From Cellvibrionales bacterium UBA1854 (GTDB lineage: Bacteria > Pseudomonadota > Gammaproteobacteria > Pseudomonadales > Porticoccaceae): a DNA stretch of 10,738 nt. The stretch spans positions 1 through 10,738 of the forward strand of contig DDII01000094.1 of assembly GCA_002338445.1 (NCBI GenBank), read 5' to 3'. Numbering within the stretch: position 1 is the first letter of the stretch; the number at the start of each line of letters is the position of its first letter. Shown one piece after another: positions 1 to 8,074 of this stretch. The notes under the pieces were generated by a model that saw nothing but the letters and a program-made list of their open reading frames with translations, was not told the DNA's origin and made no database searches. Position numbers and translations under genes: made by a program.

Positions 1-521
1 AAATATAAACTTATGATTCTATTATGTTTTATTTTTTTAAAAAAAGAACATTGAACTCTGAAGATTTTTTTTGGAATTGAACCATTCCCATATTTATGGC
101 TTCGTTTCATAAATTAACGTTTAAACATGTTCATAATTTGTAACATTGAAATACGAGTACCCAAAGAAAGTAAAAAAATTTTCTGGTCTAAGACGCCATC
201 GAGAAAAATATTGATAGGTGTCATGTGGAAGACAATGGGTAAAATAGTCAATAAGAAGCCTCTCGAATTTCAAAAGCTTTAAAGGTGACTCAGCTAGACA
301 GTGTGTCGTGAGTTTTGGAGACAAATCGGCTCGTACACCTTTTTACTCATATTGTTAGAACTCGCCTTAACCCGAGCTTTGCCGTCACAAAAAAAAATTT
401 AAACGAAAACATCCACATCTTTTTAAAAGTGTGCTAAGTTCTAGAAATCATTGGCGTATGACCAAGTTCCTCGTCAAAAAAGTAACACGCAATACATTCC
501 TCTCACCGAATCACCTAAGTC
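1..521. other. A/T-rich intergenic region upstream of the operon
   Basis: No intact gene can be supported here. The stretch is rich in A and T runs, including T7 followed directly by A7 at 32-45. A 67-codon minus-strand reading frame (121-324) is the only one of any length and is described separately. The operon promoter should lie in roughly 380-520, but I see no hexamer pair good enough to call. There is no tRNA-like fold and no obvious terminator. Confidence 0.6.
121..324 (-). pseudogene. Possible transposase remnant (ISAs1-like?), very doubtful
   Basis: This is a 67-codon minus-strand frame without a clear ribosome binding site. Its middle reads LPHDTYQYFSR followed shortly by RPENFFTFF. 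That resembles the region of ISAs1/H-repeat transposases written roughly as GIPSHDT, about six residues, then a DPEaF block followed by an aromatic-rich segment. The catalytic DDE domain is absent, the match covers only about 25 residues and one expected residue is missing. If real, it is a short decayed N-terminal scrap of an insertion sequence at the edge of a mobile region. It may equally be a chance open frame. The resemblance is my recollection of the family pattern, not an alignment. Confidence 0.22.
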
Positions 522-523
522 AT

Positions 524-527
524 GGAG
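524..527 (+). promoter_or_regulatory. Ribosome binding site deciding the receptor start
   Basis: GGAG at 524-527 is followed by a 6-nt spacer and ATG at 534. The upstream in-frame ATG at 522 overlaps this site and has no purine-rich sequence of its own before it. The second ATG is therefore the better start, and the protein from it begins directly with a normal signal peptide. Confidence 0.7.
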
Positions 528-533
528 TTAAAT

Positions 534-3008
534 ATGAGTCGCTTTAAAATTTTTGTGATATTTTTAGTCTGCTTAAATTGGTCTCAAAACGCAGTTTCTC
601 AAAATGTCTCAGATCAAACATCAGTAGAGGAGATAATTGTCACTGCGACTTCTAGAGAAACAAAGTTAATCGATGTGCCATACAATATTTCGACGGTGTC
701 GGGAGACGAAATTGAAGAGCGTGCGATACTAGATGATAGCGAGCTTTTACGAAACTTCGCCGGAGTATCCACTGTCGATAGGGGCTATCGAAATGCCGGT
801 ACAACCAGTAATATTAGGATGAGAGGTCTAAACTTAGACTCCGCAGCACTTCAAGACTTCCCGGTAAGTGCCGTTGCGTCGGTATCGACATACATGGACA
901 ACACTCCAGTTTTTGCCAATTTTTTATTGAGAGATCTGAGTCGAGTTGAGGTTCTCAGAGGCCCTCAAGGAACACTCTACGGGTCTGGAGCGTTGGGTGG
1001 CACCATACGCTTCATCACCAATAAACCTCAACTTGAGGAACTTTCTGGATCGGTAACTTTTACAGGTTCATCGGTTAATGAGTCTGACGGTATCGGCAAA
1101 GCTTTGGATGTTGTGTTTAATATTCCTTTTGGAGAAAAAGCTGCATTACGCTTTGTAGGGGCTGGTCTTGACTACCCAGGGCTCACCGATTATGTAAATA
1201 TTTATGAGACAGGAGACATACCAGACGGGTTAGGAGTTGACGGTTCTACTGGCGTTCCAGTGCCGAGAGACGGATATGGTTATCCCTCATTCATTACTTC
1301 GCCGCCAATTGTAAAAAGCGTAGACGACGCAGATAGTGTTAAAGTCGAATTTCTTAGAACAGAACTATTATTATCGCCTACAGATAAGTTTCAGATGTCT
1401 TTCAAGTATGCGTCGCAAGATGATGGTGTCGGAGGTAGAAGACAGTCATCCGTGGGGCCGAGGTATGTTCTTAACACAAGCTGCACTGCGCTTCTTGATC
1501 CAGATTGTTTCACCCAATCGACTTATGGAGATTACGAAAATGGCGCCGTAATGTTAGAACCCTCGGAGCGACAAGTTTCTATGTCAGCCTTTGAATTAAG
1601 TTATGATGGCACTCTTTTTGATATTGAGTTTACTGGCTCCCAATATGATAGAAGGGGGTCTAGCACCACCGACAACACAGGTTTTTTCGCAAAACTAGGG
1701 ACTTACACTTCTCCGATTGCTGGTTATTATAATCAAACCGTGGGAGGAATTTGGTCACAACCATCCAGACCTTACGCTCCTGCCCAACGTCAGTACACAA
1801 ATGAAGGCAGTTCGGTAGAAATTCGGCTAATCTCAGAGCCGGGGGATAAATTTGACTATATATTAGGTTATTTTTCACAAGACGAAGATCAATATCGTGG
1901 GCAACAGACCTTCATAAAGGGTGTAAATCAATGGAAATTTTTTTATTGGGGCGTAGATTATGTTGTTGATCCCAATGAGCAGGATTTTGATTATGCCGTA
2001 AAAGAATCCGTGGAGAATTCCGCATTTTATGGTGAAATGGCCTTTCACCTCACTGACGAGTTTGATGTGGTTGTCGGTTACAGGCGATTTGACGTTGAGG
2101 CAGATGCATCAATGAATATGGCTTTTAAACTTTACGATGTTGGACCTGCGCTCGCAAATACCTCAAATGAGGATGATGGTGGTCTAGCCAAACTAAATTT
2201 ATCTTATCAGCCCGAAAATCGTGATCAACATTTCTTTTTTACTTGGTCTGAGGGATACAGAAGGGGTGGTGTTAATGCTGTTCCAACATCAGGAACGTTT
2301 CCAGAAGAACCAGGATGGGTTCCTTTCCAATCGGATTCCAGCACAAACTTAGAGATTGGGGTGAAGGGTAAGACCTCAAGTGATCTTTTTTACAACATGA
2401 GCCTCTACTCGGTGAAATGGGATGACCCTCAACTTTATAGTCCCACTCCAACCTATTCATATTATTCCATAATAAATGGAGAAGAGGCTGAAACATCTGG
2501 GTTTGATTTTGAACTTTCAGGATCATTTGGTGTCTTCGACTTTAGCCTCGGCTACGCGTACAACGAAACCGATTTATCGAAAGATTTGTTATCCCCCGCT
2601 AACAGTCCAGTTATTCTCGCAGAAGCGGGATCGGTACTTCCGGGAAGCCCAAAACATATGCTAAATGCCAATATCGCACACACTCACTACTTTAATTCGG
2701 GTTGGGGAATCGTGAATCGCGCAGATCTATACTCTCAATCTAAAACAACCAATGTCTTATCTGATAGCTCCACCCAATATGCTGAGTTTGGGGGGTTTGA
2801 AATTCTTAATGTTTCCTCCACTCTTTTTCAAGATGATCGATATGCAACAATTTTTATAAAAAATCTTTTCAATGAACGTGGTACGACCGGCGCCTTTACA
2901 AATGCTGCATTTGGTCCCGACCCTTCACAAGGTTTTTATGGCAGTGATGATCGTGAATTTTTTGCTTTGCCTAGGACCCTTGGAATCGCCATAAATATTG
3001 GATTTTGA
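534..3008 (+). CDS. TonB-dependent outer-membrane receptor
   Basis: This outer-membrane beta-barrel takes up a bulky or scarce ligand using energy from TonB-ExbBD. Numbering from the upstream ATG at 522 (828 aa), a signal peptide covers about residues 5-26 (hydrophobic FKIFVIFLVCL, likely cleavage after AVS). A TonB box with EEIIVTA follows at 36-42. The plug domain runs over about 45-165 and contains the hallmark VEVLRGPQGTLYGSGALGGTI. The rest is a long barrel with many alternating aromatic strands and ends in IAINIGF, a C-terminal phenylalanine typical of BAM-recognised barrels. The chosen start at 534 (824 aa) has a GGAG site. The stop codon overlaps the start of the serine hydrolase gene by 4 nt, so it leads a five-gene operon. 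No N-terminal signalling extension (FecA type) is present. The substrate is unknown: the neighbours suggest an amide- or ester-linked amine rather than iron, and no siderophore gene is seen. Confidence 0.95.
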   Translation: MSRFKIFVIFLVCLNWSQNAVSQNVSDQTSVEEIIVTATSRETKLIDVPYNISTVSGDEIEERAILDDSELLRNFAGVSTVDRGYRNAGTTSNIRMRGLNLDSAALQDFPVSAVASVSTYMDNTPVFANFLLRDLSRVEVLRGPQGTLYGSGALGGTIRFITNKPQLEELSGSVTFTGSSVNESDGIGKALDVVFNIPFGEKAALRFVGAGLDYPGLTDYVNIYETGDIPDGLGVDGSTGVPVPRDGYGYPSFITSPPIVKSVDDADSVKVEFLRTELLLSPTDKFQMSFKYASQDDGVGGRRQSSVGPRYVLNTSCTALLDPDCFTQSTYGDYENGAVMLEPSERQVSMSAFELSYDGTLFDIEFTGSQYDRRGSSTTDNTGFFAKLGTYTSPIAGYYNQTVGGIWSQPSRPYAPAQRQYTNEGSSVEIRLISEPGDKFDYILGYFSQDEDQYRGQQTFIKGVNQWKFFYWGVDYVVDPNEQDFDYAVKESVENSAFYGEMAFHLTDEFDVVVGYRRFDVEADASMNMAFKLYDVGPALANTSNEDDGGLAKLNLSYQPENRDQHFFFTWSEGYRRGGVNAVPTSGTFPEEPGWVPFQSDSSTNLEIGVKGKTSSDLFYNMSLYSVKWDDPQLYSPTPTYSYYSIINGEEAETSGFDFELSGSFGVFDFSLGYAYNETDLSKDLLSPANSPVILAEAGSVLPGSPKHMLNANIAHTHYFNSGWGIVNRADLYSQSKTTNVLSDSSTQYAEFGGFEILNVSSTLFQDDRYATIFIKNLFNERGTTGAFTNAAFGPDPSQGFYGSDDREFFALPRTLGIAINIGF

Positions 3009-4702
3009 GATCTTTATTAACAAAAATTCTTTTGCTAGTCTTGCTGTGTATGGCTCAGCAAGGCTTCGCTGAGAACTCACTTGAAGATGTTTTGTGGGGT
3101 AAAAAACCGATCTCCAGAAGTATTCAATTTGAGCAGCTGGAAAAATATGTATTGAAAAATGATGGTGAGAATTTTTCTGGAATTTTATCATTATTACCCC
3201 AACCTGTCGGTGTTGGATACAATATGATTCGAGATACTAGGAATCTAGAATCAAAGCTGCTGTTGGAGTCGAGCTTAGTCGAAAAGGTACGCTTAACGTC
3301 TGACTCTGGACATGTCACCTCAGTTGGATCGAAATTTGTCGAGCAACCCTCTCAATTCTTCAACATATTTTTCGGCACCGGCGTTTCCTCAAAAATCAAG
3401 GGCACTAACATGCGTTCAGTTGTTATGCCAATTGCGCTCATGCACAAGAATGCTAATTGTGTCCATAATGGCGTTTTGATTTTTTTTATTGAAAAACAGA
3501 ATACCTCAGATGCATTGGTTCAAGTTGCAAGTGAAACCTGTGCAAGCCTACAGTTTAATTACACTGGAGTTTTTCAAACAAATTATGAGTCGCAACCTAC
3601 CTCACCAAGAATCTCCAATAGAATCAGATCTAAGGATGAGACGGAGCAAACTTCTGCACCTATTGAGATGCTTTATGACAAATATCCAAGTTTGCTGGGT
3701 GCTCTTGCTTCTTCTCCAATTTTTGAGGAAGACAAAGTCACTCTTTTTGGATTAATTGACAAGCAGGTCCATTATACCAGCCAATGTGACACGAGAGCGG
3801 GACAATATCCAATGTGCAATCAATTGCTTTTACCAAGTTTCTCTCTCGCCAAATCAATCGCAGGGGCCCTTTCTCTCTCGCTTATTGAAACTCAGTTCCC
3901 ATATGCCAGAGAGAGCTTTTTGATTGATTATCTCGATGTATGCCGTAAAGATAAGTGGCAAAACGTTACCTTTGAAAATCTTTCAGATATGGCAACCGGG
4001 ATTTATCAGAGTAAGAAGCATTATGTCGATGAAGACTCTCCAAAACATGTTCAATTCATTTACGACCCAAAAACTAATCTAGACAAAATAGAGACTGCAT
4101 GTTCGTTATTTCAATACAGAACAACACCGGGAAAACGATTTGTATACCACACCTCGGATACCTATCTTTTAGGCGCAGCTATGAATGCATTTCTCAAAAA
4201 AAATTCAAAAATGACCGATTACTACTCAGATGTTCTTATTCCCTATTTAACAAAACGTGGTTTCAGTGACGCCCTTCAATATTCTTTGAGGACTAAAGAC
4301 ACAGCTCAGCAAGCGTTTACCGGATGGGGGATGTATTTTTTAAGGGAAGATTTATTTCTCTTATCTATACTTCTGCACGAGGCGAGAGAGGCATCAGCAC
4401 TCGAATTACATTTTCTTCGAGATGCACTGAACCCAACTCAAGACAACAGCCTTGTTGCGATATCCACCAAAAATAGCTTCTACAAAGATATCTTTTACAA
4501 TAACGGATTTTTTTCTATAAAACTCAACAAAAGAAAATTCAATTGTACCGAAGATGTGTGGGTGCCGTTTATGTCCGGCTGGGGTGGCATAACGTTTGTG
4601 CTGCTCCCGAACAAAATGACTTATTATTTCTTTAGTGATGGGCACACGCACTCCTTTAAAGAGGCGATATTTGCAATCCATCAAGTAAGACCTCTTTGCT
4701 AA
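3005..4702 (+). CDS. Exported serine hydrolase, beta-lactamase/penicillin-binding-protein-like fold
   Basis: The 565-aa protein appears to be a class C beta-lactamase-related serine hydrolase (esterase, amidase or peptidase). It starts with TTG overlapping the receptor stop (TTGA). This start is preferred because residues 1-22 then form a good signal peptide (MRSLLTKILLLVLL, cleavage near GFA), whereas the first ATG at 3050 would remove most of it. The S-x-x-K motif is S280-L-A-K283 within PSFSLAKSIAGAL. The second motif region is Y381-H-T-S in FVYHTSDTYLLG, where the usual form is Y-S-N/D. The third is probably SGWGG at 524-528, in place of KTG or HGG. An unusual region of about 200 residues (25-220) precedes the catalytic core and I do not recognise it. 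The mature part has eight cysteines (152, 179, 261, 271, 313, 366, 514, 565), fitting a disulfide-bonded periplasmic protein. Inferred role: first cleavage of the ligand brought in by the receptor. A cell-wall role or resistance role is possible but less likely in this context. Confidence 0.82.
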   Translation: MRSLLTKILLLVLLCMAQQGFAENSLEDVLWGKKPISRSIQFEQLEKYVLKNDGENFSGILSLLPQPVGVGYNMIRDTRNLESKLLLESSLVEKVRLTSDSGHVTSVGSKFVEQPSQFFNIFFGTGVSSKIKGTNMRSVVMPIALMHKNANCVHNGVLIFFIEKQNTSDALVQVASETCASLQFNYTGVFQTNYESQPTSPRISNRIRSKDETEQTSAPIEMLYDKYPSLLGALASSPIFEEDKVTLFGLIDKQVHYTSQCDTRAGQYPMCNQLLLPSFSLAKSIAGALSLSLIETQFPYARESFLIDYLDVCRKDKWQNVTFENLSDMATGIYQSKKHYVDEDSPKHVQFIYDPKTNLDKIETACSLFQYRTTPGKRFVYHTSDTYLLGAAMNAFLKKNSKMTDYYSDVLIPYLTKRGFSDALQYSLRTKDTAQQAFTGWGMYFLREDLFLLSILLHEAREASALELHFLRDALNPTQDNSLVAISTKNSFYKDIFYNNGFFSIKLNKRKFNCTEDVWVPFMSGWGGITFVLLPNKMTYYFFSDGHTHSFKEAIFAIHQVRPLC

Positions 4703-4708
4703 GTAAAA

Positions 4709-5863
4709 ATGAAAAATATTCCGAAATTAAATGAAGAATCCATCGCCTCTGCCTGCGCAATGTCAATACTTGCCACGGCAGGACTATTTTATGTAAATCT
4801 TGGTGGCGCTTTTTTATCCGCTTTTGTTGATGGTTTGGGTATTGGCAGAGACATAGCTGGATTTATTGTGAGTGCAAACAAATATGGTGCTGCTGCTGGT
4901 GCATTAGTAGCAATTTTTATTGTAAAAAAGGTCAACTGGCGGATAACTAGCCTTTTTCTTCTTGTATCCATGATCTCGGTTGACTTAATTTCATCACATA
5001 TTAGCGCTCCTACCAGTCTGATCGTAATCAGATTTTTCCATGGAGTAATCGGAGGAATCTCGGTAGGTTTGGGACTTTCAGTAATTGCAAGGTCGAGGGC
5101 TCCTGATAAAGTTTTTGGGATGCTGCTGGTTATTCAGTACAGTTTCGGAAGCTTGGGAATCTTTTTCGTACCAAGATTAGTTGAAGTGTATGGACACAAC
5201 GCCGTGTTTGCTATTCTGAGTTTGTTTACCTTGATGACCTTATGTCTTTTGCCCTTTATACCAGATGTCACCTCCGAAAATGCTCCTGAGAAATCATCTT
5301 TTAAACTTAGTATAAATAAACCACTTATACTTGGTTTGACCGCTTTATTTTTGTTCCAGGCTGCCAATATGGGAATCGCTGACTACGTCTTCGAGCTGGG
5401 CAAGGAAAAAGGATTAAGTATAAGTGAAACAAGCAACATCCTGACTGTTGCAAACATAATTTCAATATCAGGCGGCGGATTAGTTTACTTGATTGGCCTC
5501 AGATATGGTAGACGAATTCCTCTCATTATCGGTTTCGGAATATCTATCCTGTTTTCTTTCATCTTAATTTTTTCAGATTACATCAAACTCTATTTTTTAG
5601 CGAATGCAATGACTGGTATCGCATGGGGATTCGTAATCCCGTATCTTCTGGGGTTATGTTCATCTTTTGAGAAATCGGGTCAAAATGCTGCCGCCGCAGG
5701 TTTTGTGTCAAAAATGGGACTCGCAACAGGACCTCTAGTTGGTGCGGTGGTAATTAACACACTGGGATTTACAGGTATCATTTTTTTGGGTGCCACAGCC
5801 CTGTCAATCTCATTAGTTCTCGTTTTCCTACTCGGCAATGATGTTGAGGGAAGAATAATATGA
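4709..5863 (+). CDS. MFS transporter, 12-helix inner-membrane carrier
   Basis: The 384-aa, highly hydrophobic protein looks like a major facilitator superfamily secondary transporter with two six-helix halves. These are separated by a charged cytoplasmic loop at about residues 185-205 (PDVTSENAPEKSSFK). The first half has the TM4-like R108-F-F-H-G-V-I-G-G pattern. The second half has G263-L-R-Y-G-R-R, a form of the motif-A loop between helices 8 and 9. The gene starts 6 nt after the hydrolase stop, with no strong ribosome binding site, so translation is probably coupled to the upstream gene. In context it would move the product of periplasmic hydrolysis into the cytosol, although export of an end product cannot be excluded. 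The length (about 380-400 aa) is normal for the family. Substrate specificity cannot be read from the sequence. Confidence 0.88.
   Translation: MKNIPKLNEESIASACAMSILATAGLFYVNLGGAFLSAFVDGLGIGRDIAGFIVSANKYGAAAGALVAIFIVKKVNWRITSLFLLVSMISVDLISSHISAPTSLIVIRFFHGVIGGISVGLGLSVIARSRAPDKVFGMLLVIQYSFGSLGIFFVPRLVEVYGHNAVFAILSLFTLMTLCLLPFIPDVTSENAPEKSSFKLSINKPLILGLTALFLFQAANMGIADYVFELGKEKGLSISETSNILTVANIISISGGGLVYLIGLRYGRRIPLIIGFGISILFSFILIFSDYIKLYFLANAMTGIAWGFVIPYLLGLCSSFEKSGQNAAAAGFVSKMGLATGPLVGAVVINTLGFTGIIFLGATALSISLVLVFLLGNDVEGRII
5846..5852 (+). promoter_or_regulatory. Strong internal ribosome binding site for the C-N hydrolase
   Basis: GAGGGAA lies inside the last codons of the transporter gene, about 8 nt before the ATG at 5860. 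It is the best Shine-Dalgarno match within the operon. With the ATGA overlap, it predicts efficient translation of the hydrolase. Confidence 0.7.
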
Positions 5864-6696
5864 CGGAGATTAAATTAATTGGGATGCAACTGGCATTAGA
5901 GAACGGCGATAACAAAAATTATGTGGTACGAAGGATAAAACAACAAGTAAACAACACCCGGGGAGTTCAACTTATCGTGCTAAGCGAACTTTGTTTCTTC
6001 GGACCTGGCTCGGACAAAAAGCACTTTTATCTGGAGCACTACATAGATGAACTACGTGATTTAGCCAAACATACAAAATCTTGGCTAATACCCGGGACGT
6101 TTTATCAAAATGTAAATGGAAAAATATTTAATATCGCTCCGGTATTTAATCCAGAGGGTGAGTTAGTGGCGAAATGCCCAAAGAACTTCCCTTGGTTACC
6201 GTACGAAAAAAATGTTGATAGCACAGATCAAAGCACCCTCTTTACTATACCAAATGTAGGCACAGTTGGTCTGCACATTTGCTACGATCTTTGGTTTCCT
6301 GAGACAAGTCGAATTTTAGCGTTAAAGGGAGCGGAAATGATTGTTAATCCAACTTTGACACCTACAAAAGATCGTGAGATTGAAACAATCATGGCGAGAG
6401 CTACTGCGGCACAACAACAACTGTATTATGTGGATATCAATGGTGGTGGTAAACAAGCAATAGGAAAATCAATAGTGTGTGACCCAAATGGCAGTGTTAT
6501 TCACCAAAGTGACAAGCATGAGGATATTTTTACATTAACATTAGACTTCGATCTCGTTCGAAAGACGAGACAGCTCGGCACTTTTGGTTTGGGACAACCT
6601 TTGAAAAGTTTCAGAGATCACTCAAATTATCTTGAACTTTATGCCAATCGTTATGATGAAAATTTTCTCTCGAAATTGGGACCCTTGGTTGAATGA
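5860..6696 (+). CDS. Carbon-nitrogen hydrolase (nitrilase superfamily amidase/carbamoylase)
   Basis: This 278-aa cytosolic enzyme has the single-domain size of the nitrilase/omega-amidase/N-carbamoyl-hydrolase superfamily. The Glu-Lys-Cys triad is visible: E43 in LIVLSELCFFGPG, K108 in KCPKNFPWLPYEKN, and the nucleophile C141 in GLHICYDLWFPETSR. E116 is the likely second conserved glutamate. The downstream blocks GAEMIVNPT and ARATAAQQQLYYVDINGGG also fit. The C-C-Y/C-Y-D-x-x-F-P-E context favours an amidase or carbamoylase over a true nitrilase. The gene overlaps the transporter (ATGA, 5860-5863) and the aminotransferase (ATGA, 6693-6696). Given the transaminase next door, a likely reaction is release of an amine from an amide or N-carbamoyl group, supplying that enzyme with its substrate. 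Omega-amidase, beta-ureidopropionase and N-carbamoylputrescine amidase are all possible, and sequence alone does not choose between them. Confidence 0.9.
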   Translation: MTEIKLIGMQLALENGDNKNYVVRRIKQQVNNTRGVQLIVLSELCFFGPGSDKKHFYLEHYIDELRDLAKHTKSWLIPGTFYQNVNGKIFNIAPVFNPEGELVAKCPKNFPWLPYEKNVDSTDQSTLFTIPNVGTVGLHICYDLWFPETSRILALKGAEMIVNPTLTPTKDREIETIMARATAAQQQLYYVDINGGGKQAIGKSIVCDPNGSVIHQSDKHEDIFTLTLDFDLVRKTRQLGTFGLGQPLKSFRDHSNYLELYANRYDENFLSKLGPLVE

Positions 6697-8069
6697 TGAT
6701 TAAATCTCTACAGAATTCATTAGCGACAAAAGATGTTCATGCGTTGTTTCATCCATCTACAAATCTTTACACCCACACGGAACAAGAGACTCTTGTGCTT
6801 GACAGAGGTGAGGGAATTTATGTTTATGATATCGATGGTAATCGATATATTGAAGGTCTATCCGGACTTTGGTGTAACGCGCTTGGATTCGGAAATGAAG
6901 AACTTATCGAAGCGGCTTCAGTCCAAATGCGCAAACTCAGCTACGGAACCCTATTCGCGTCAAAAAGTCACGAGCCCGCAATTCTCCTGGCAGAGAAATT
7001 AATAGAATTATCACCATTTGATGAGGGTAAAGTATTTTTTGGTAGCTCGGGATCTGACGCTAATGATACACAGATTAAGATCTTCACTTACCTTAATAAT
7101 GCAACAGGTAAAAAAAATAAAAAAAATTTCTTAGCAAGAAAAAAAGCCTATCATGGAATAACGGTCGCCAGCGCTAGCATGACGGGACTACCAACCCAGC
7201 ATCAGTTATTTGATCTCCCTCTAAAGGGATTCTATCACACAGAATGTCCCCATTATTTTAAAGAAAGCTATATTGGTGAAACTGAGGATAGTTATACTGA
7301 CCGACTGATTTCTTCAGTAGAAGAAAAAATTAATATGGTTGGGCCGGACTCATTTGCTGCGCTCATTGCAGAGCCTCTAATGGGTGCAGGTGGCGTGATA
7401 CTGCCTCCAGAGCATTATTTCCCAAAATTGCATGAAGTTTTAGATGAGTATGACATTTCCCTGATTGATGATGAAGTAATTTGTGGTTTTGGCAGAACTG
7501 GAAATTACTGGGGATACGAGACCTTCGGCATGAAGCCGGCCTCAATTACAATTGCTAAAGCGCTATCCTCTGGATATGTGCCAATAAGCGCGGTAATCAT
7601 TCCTAACCATATCTATGAGCCAATTGCTCGCGCAAGTAATCAGCAAGGGATTTTTGGTCATGGATATACTTACTCAGGTCATCCCGTTGCATGTGCAGTT
7701 GCGCTGAAAACAATAGAAATATATGAAAAAACAAAATTAATTGATCATGTAGAAACTGTATCCAAAACCTTTCAAAGACGCTTACACGACATGAGATCTA
7801 ATCACATAATTGGTGAAACAAGAGGGGTCGGTTTAATTGGTGCAATTGAAATTTATGAAAATCGTGAACTAAAGCAGCTTTTTGACCCAAAATTTGGGGC
7901 GGGAATAAAAGTCATGAAGCTTTGTCAACGCCATGGGCTTTTAGTTCGTGCAATTCAAGATACAATTGCGATATGCCCGCCACTAATTATCTCAAATGAA
8001 GAAGTAAATAAATTATTCGATATATTAGAATATAGTCTAGAGGTCTTCGTCAAAAAATATTTCTTATGA
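6693..8069 (+). CDS. Class III PLP-dependent aminotransferase (omega-transaminase type)
   Basis: The 458-aa fold-type I enzyme moves an amino group from an omega- or beta-amino acid, or an amine, to a keto acid such as pyruvate. Visible landmarks are W60, the phosphate-binding loop FGSSGSDAND (117-125, with D122 where Glu is usual), Y153-H-G stacking on PLP, E227-P, D260 in LIDDEVICGFGRTG (pairs with the pyridine N), and K289 in ITIAKALSSGYVP, the Schiff-base lysine. The YTYSGHPVACAVAL block (326-339) and R419 in LLVRAIQDTIAICPPLIIS follow; R419 matches the mobile carboxylate-binding arginine of beta-alanine:pyruvate/omega-transaminases. The protein is full length for the family (about 440-470 aa). 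Two tandem ATGs (6693, 6696) are possible starts; the first gives a 4-nt overlap with the hydrolase stop. It is the last gene of the operon. No terminator hairpin is visible after it, and an integrase relic begins within about 10 nt. Confidence 0.93.
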   Translation: MMIKSLQNSLATKDVHALFHPSTNLYTHTEQETLVLDRGEGIYVYDIDGNRYIEGLSGLWCNALGFGNEELIEAASVQMRKLSYGTLFASKSHEPAILLAEKLIELSPFDEGKVFFGSSGSDANDTQIKIFTYLNNATGKKNKKNFLARKKAYHGITVASASMTGLPTQHQLFDLPLKGFYHTECPHYFKESYIGETEDSYTDRLISSVEEKINMVGPDSFAALIAEPLMGAGGVILPPEHYFPKLHEVLDEYDISLIDDEVICGFGRTGNYWGYETFGMKPASITIAKALSSGYVPISAVIIPNHIYEPIARASNQQGIFGHGYTYSGHPVACAVALKTIEIYEKTKLIDHVETVSKTFQRRLHDMRSNHIIGETRGVGLIGAIEIYENRELKQLFDPKFGAGIKVMKLCQRHGLLVRAIQDTIAICPPLIISNEEVNKLFDILEYSLEVFVKKYFL

Positions 8070-8074
8070 TTTTG

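Noticed and set aside
361..378. CTCG...CGAG inverted repeat in the upstream region as an operator
   Set aside because: Only four base pairs match around an 8-nt loop; this is expected by chance in such a stretch. The similar TTGG...CCAA at 451-465 was dropped for the same reason.
534..3008. Siderophore receptor assignment for the TonB-dependent receptor
   Set aside because: No siderophore synthesis, Fur-box-like or iron-release gene is visible, and the downstream genes are amide/amine enzymes; only the general family is supported.
3035..3055. Possible lipobox in the serine hydrolase signal peptide (LLCMA)
   Set aside because: The residue before the cysteine is leucine; a lipobox needs a small residue there. 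A standard signal peptidase I site after GFA fits better.
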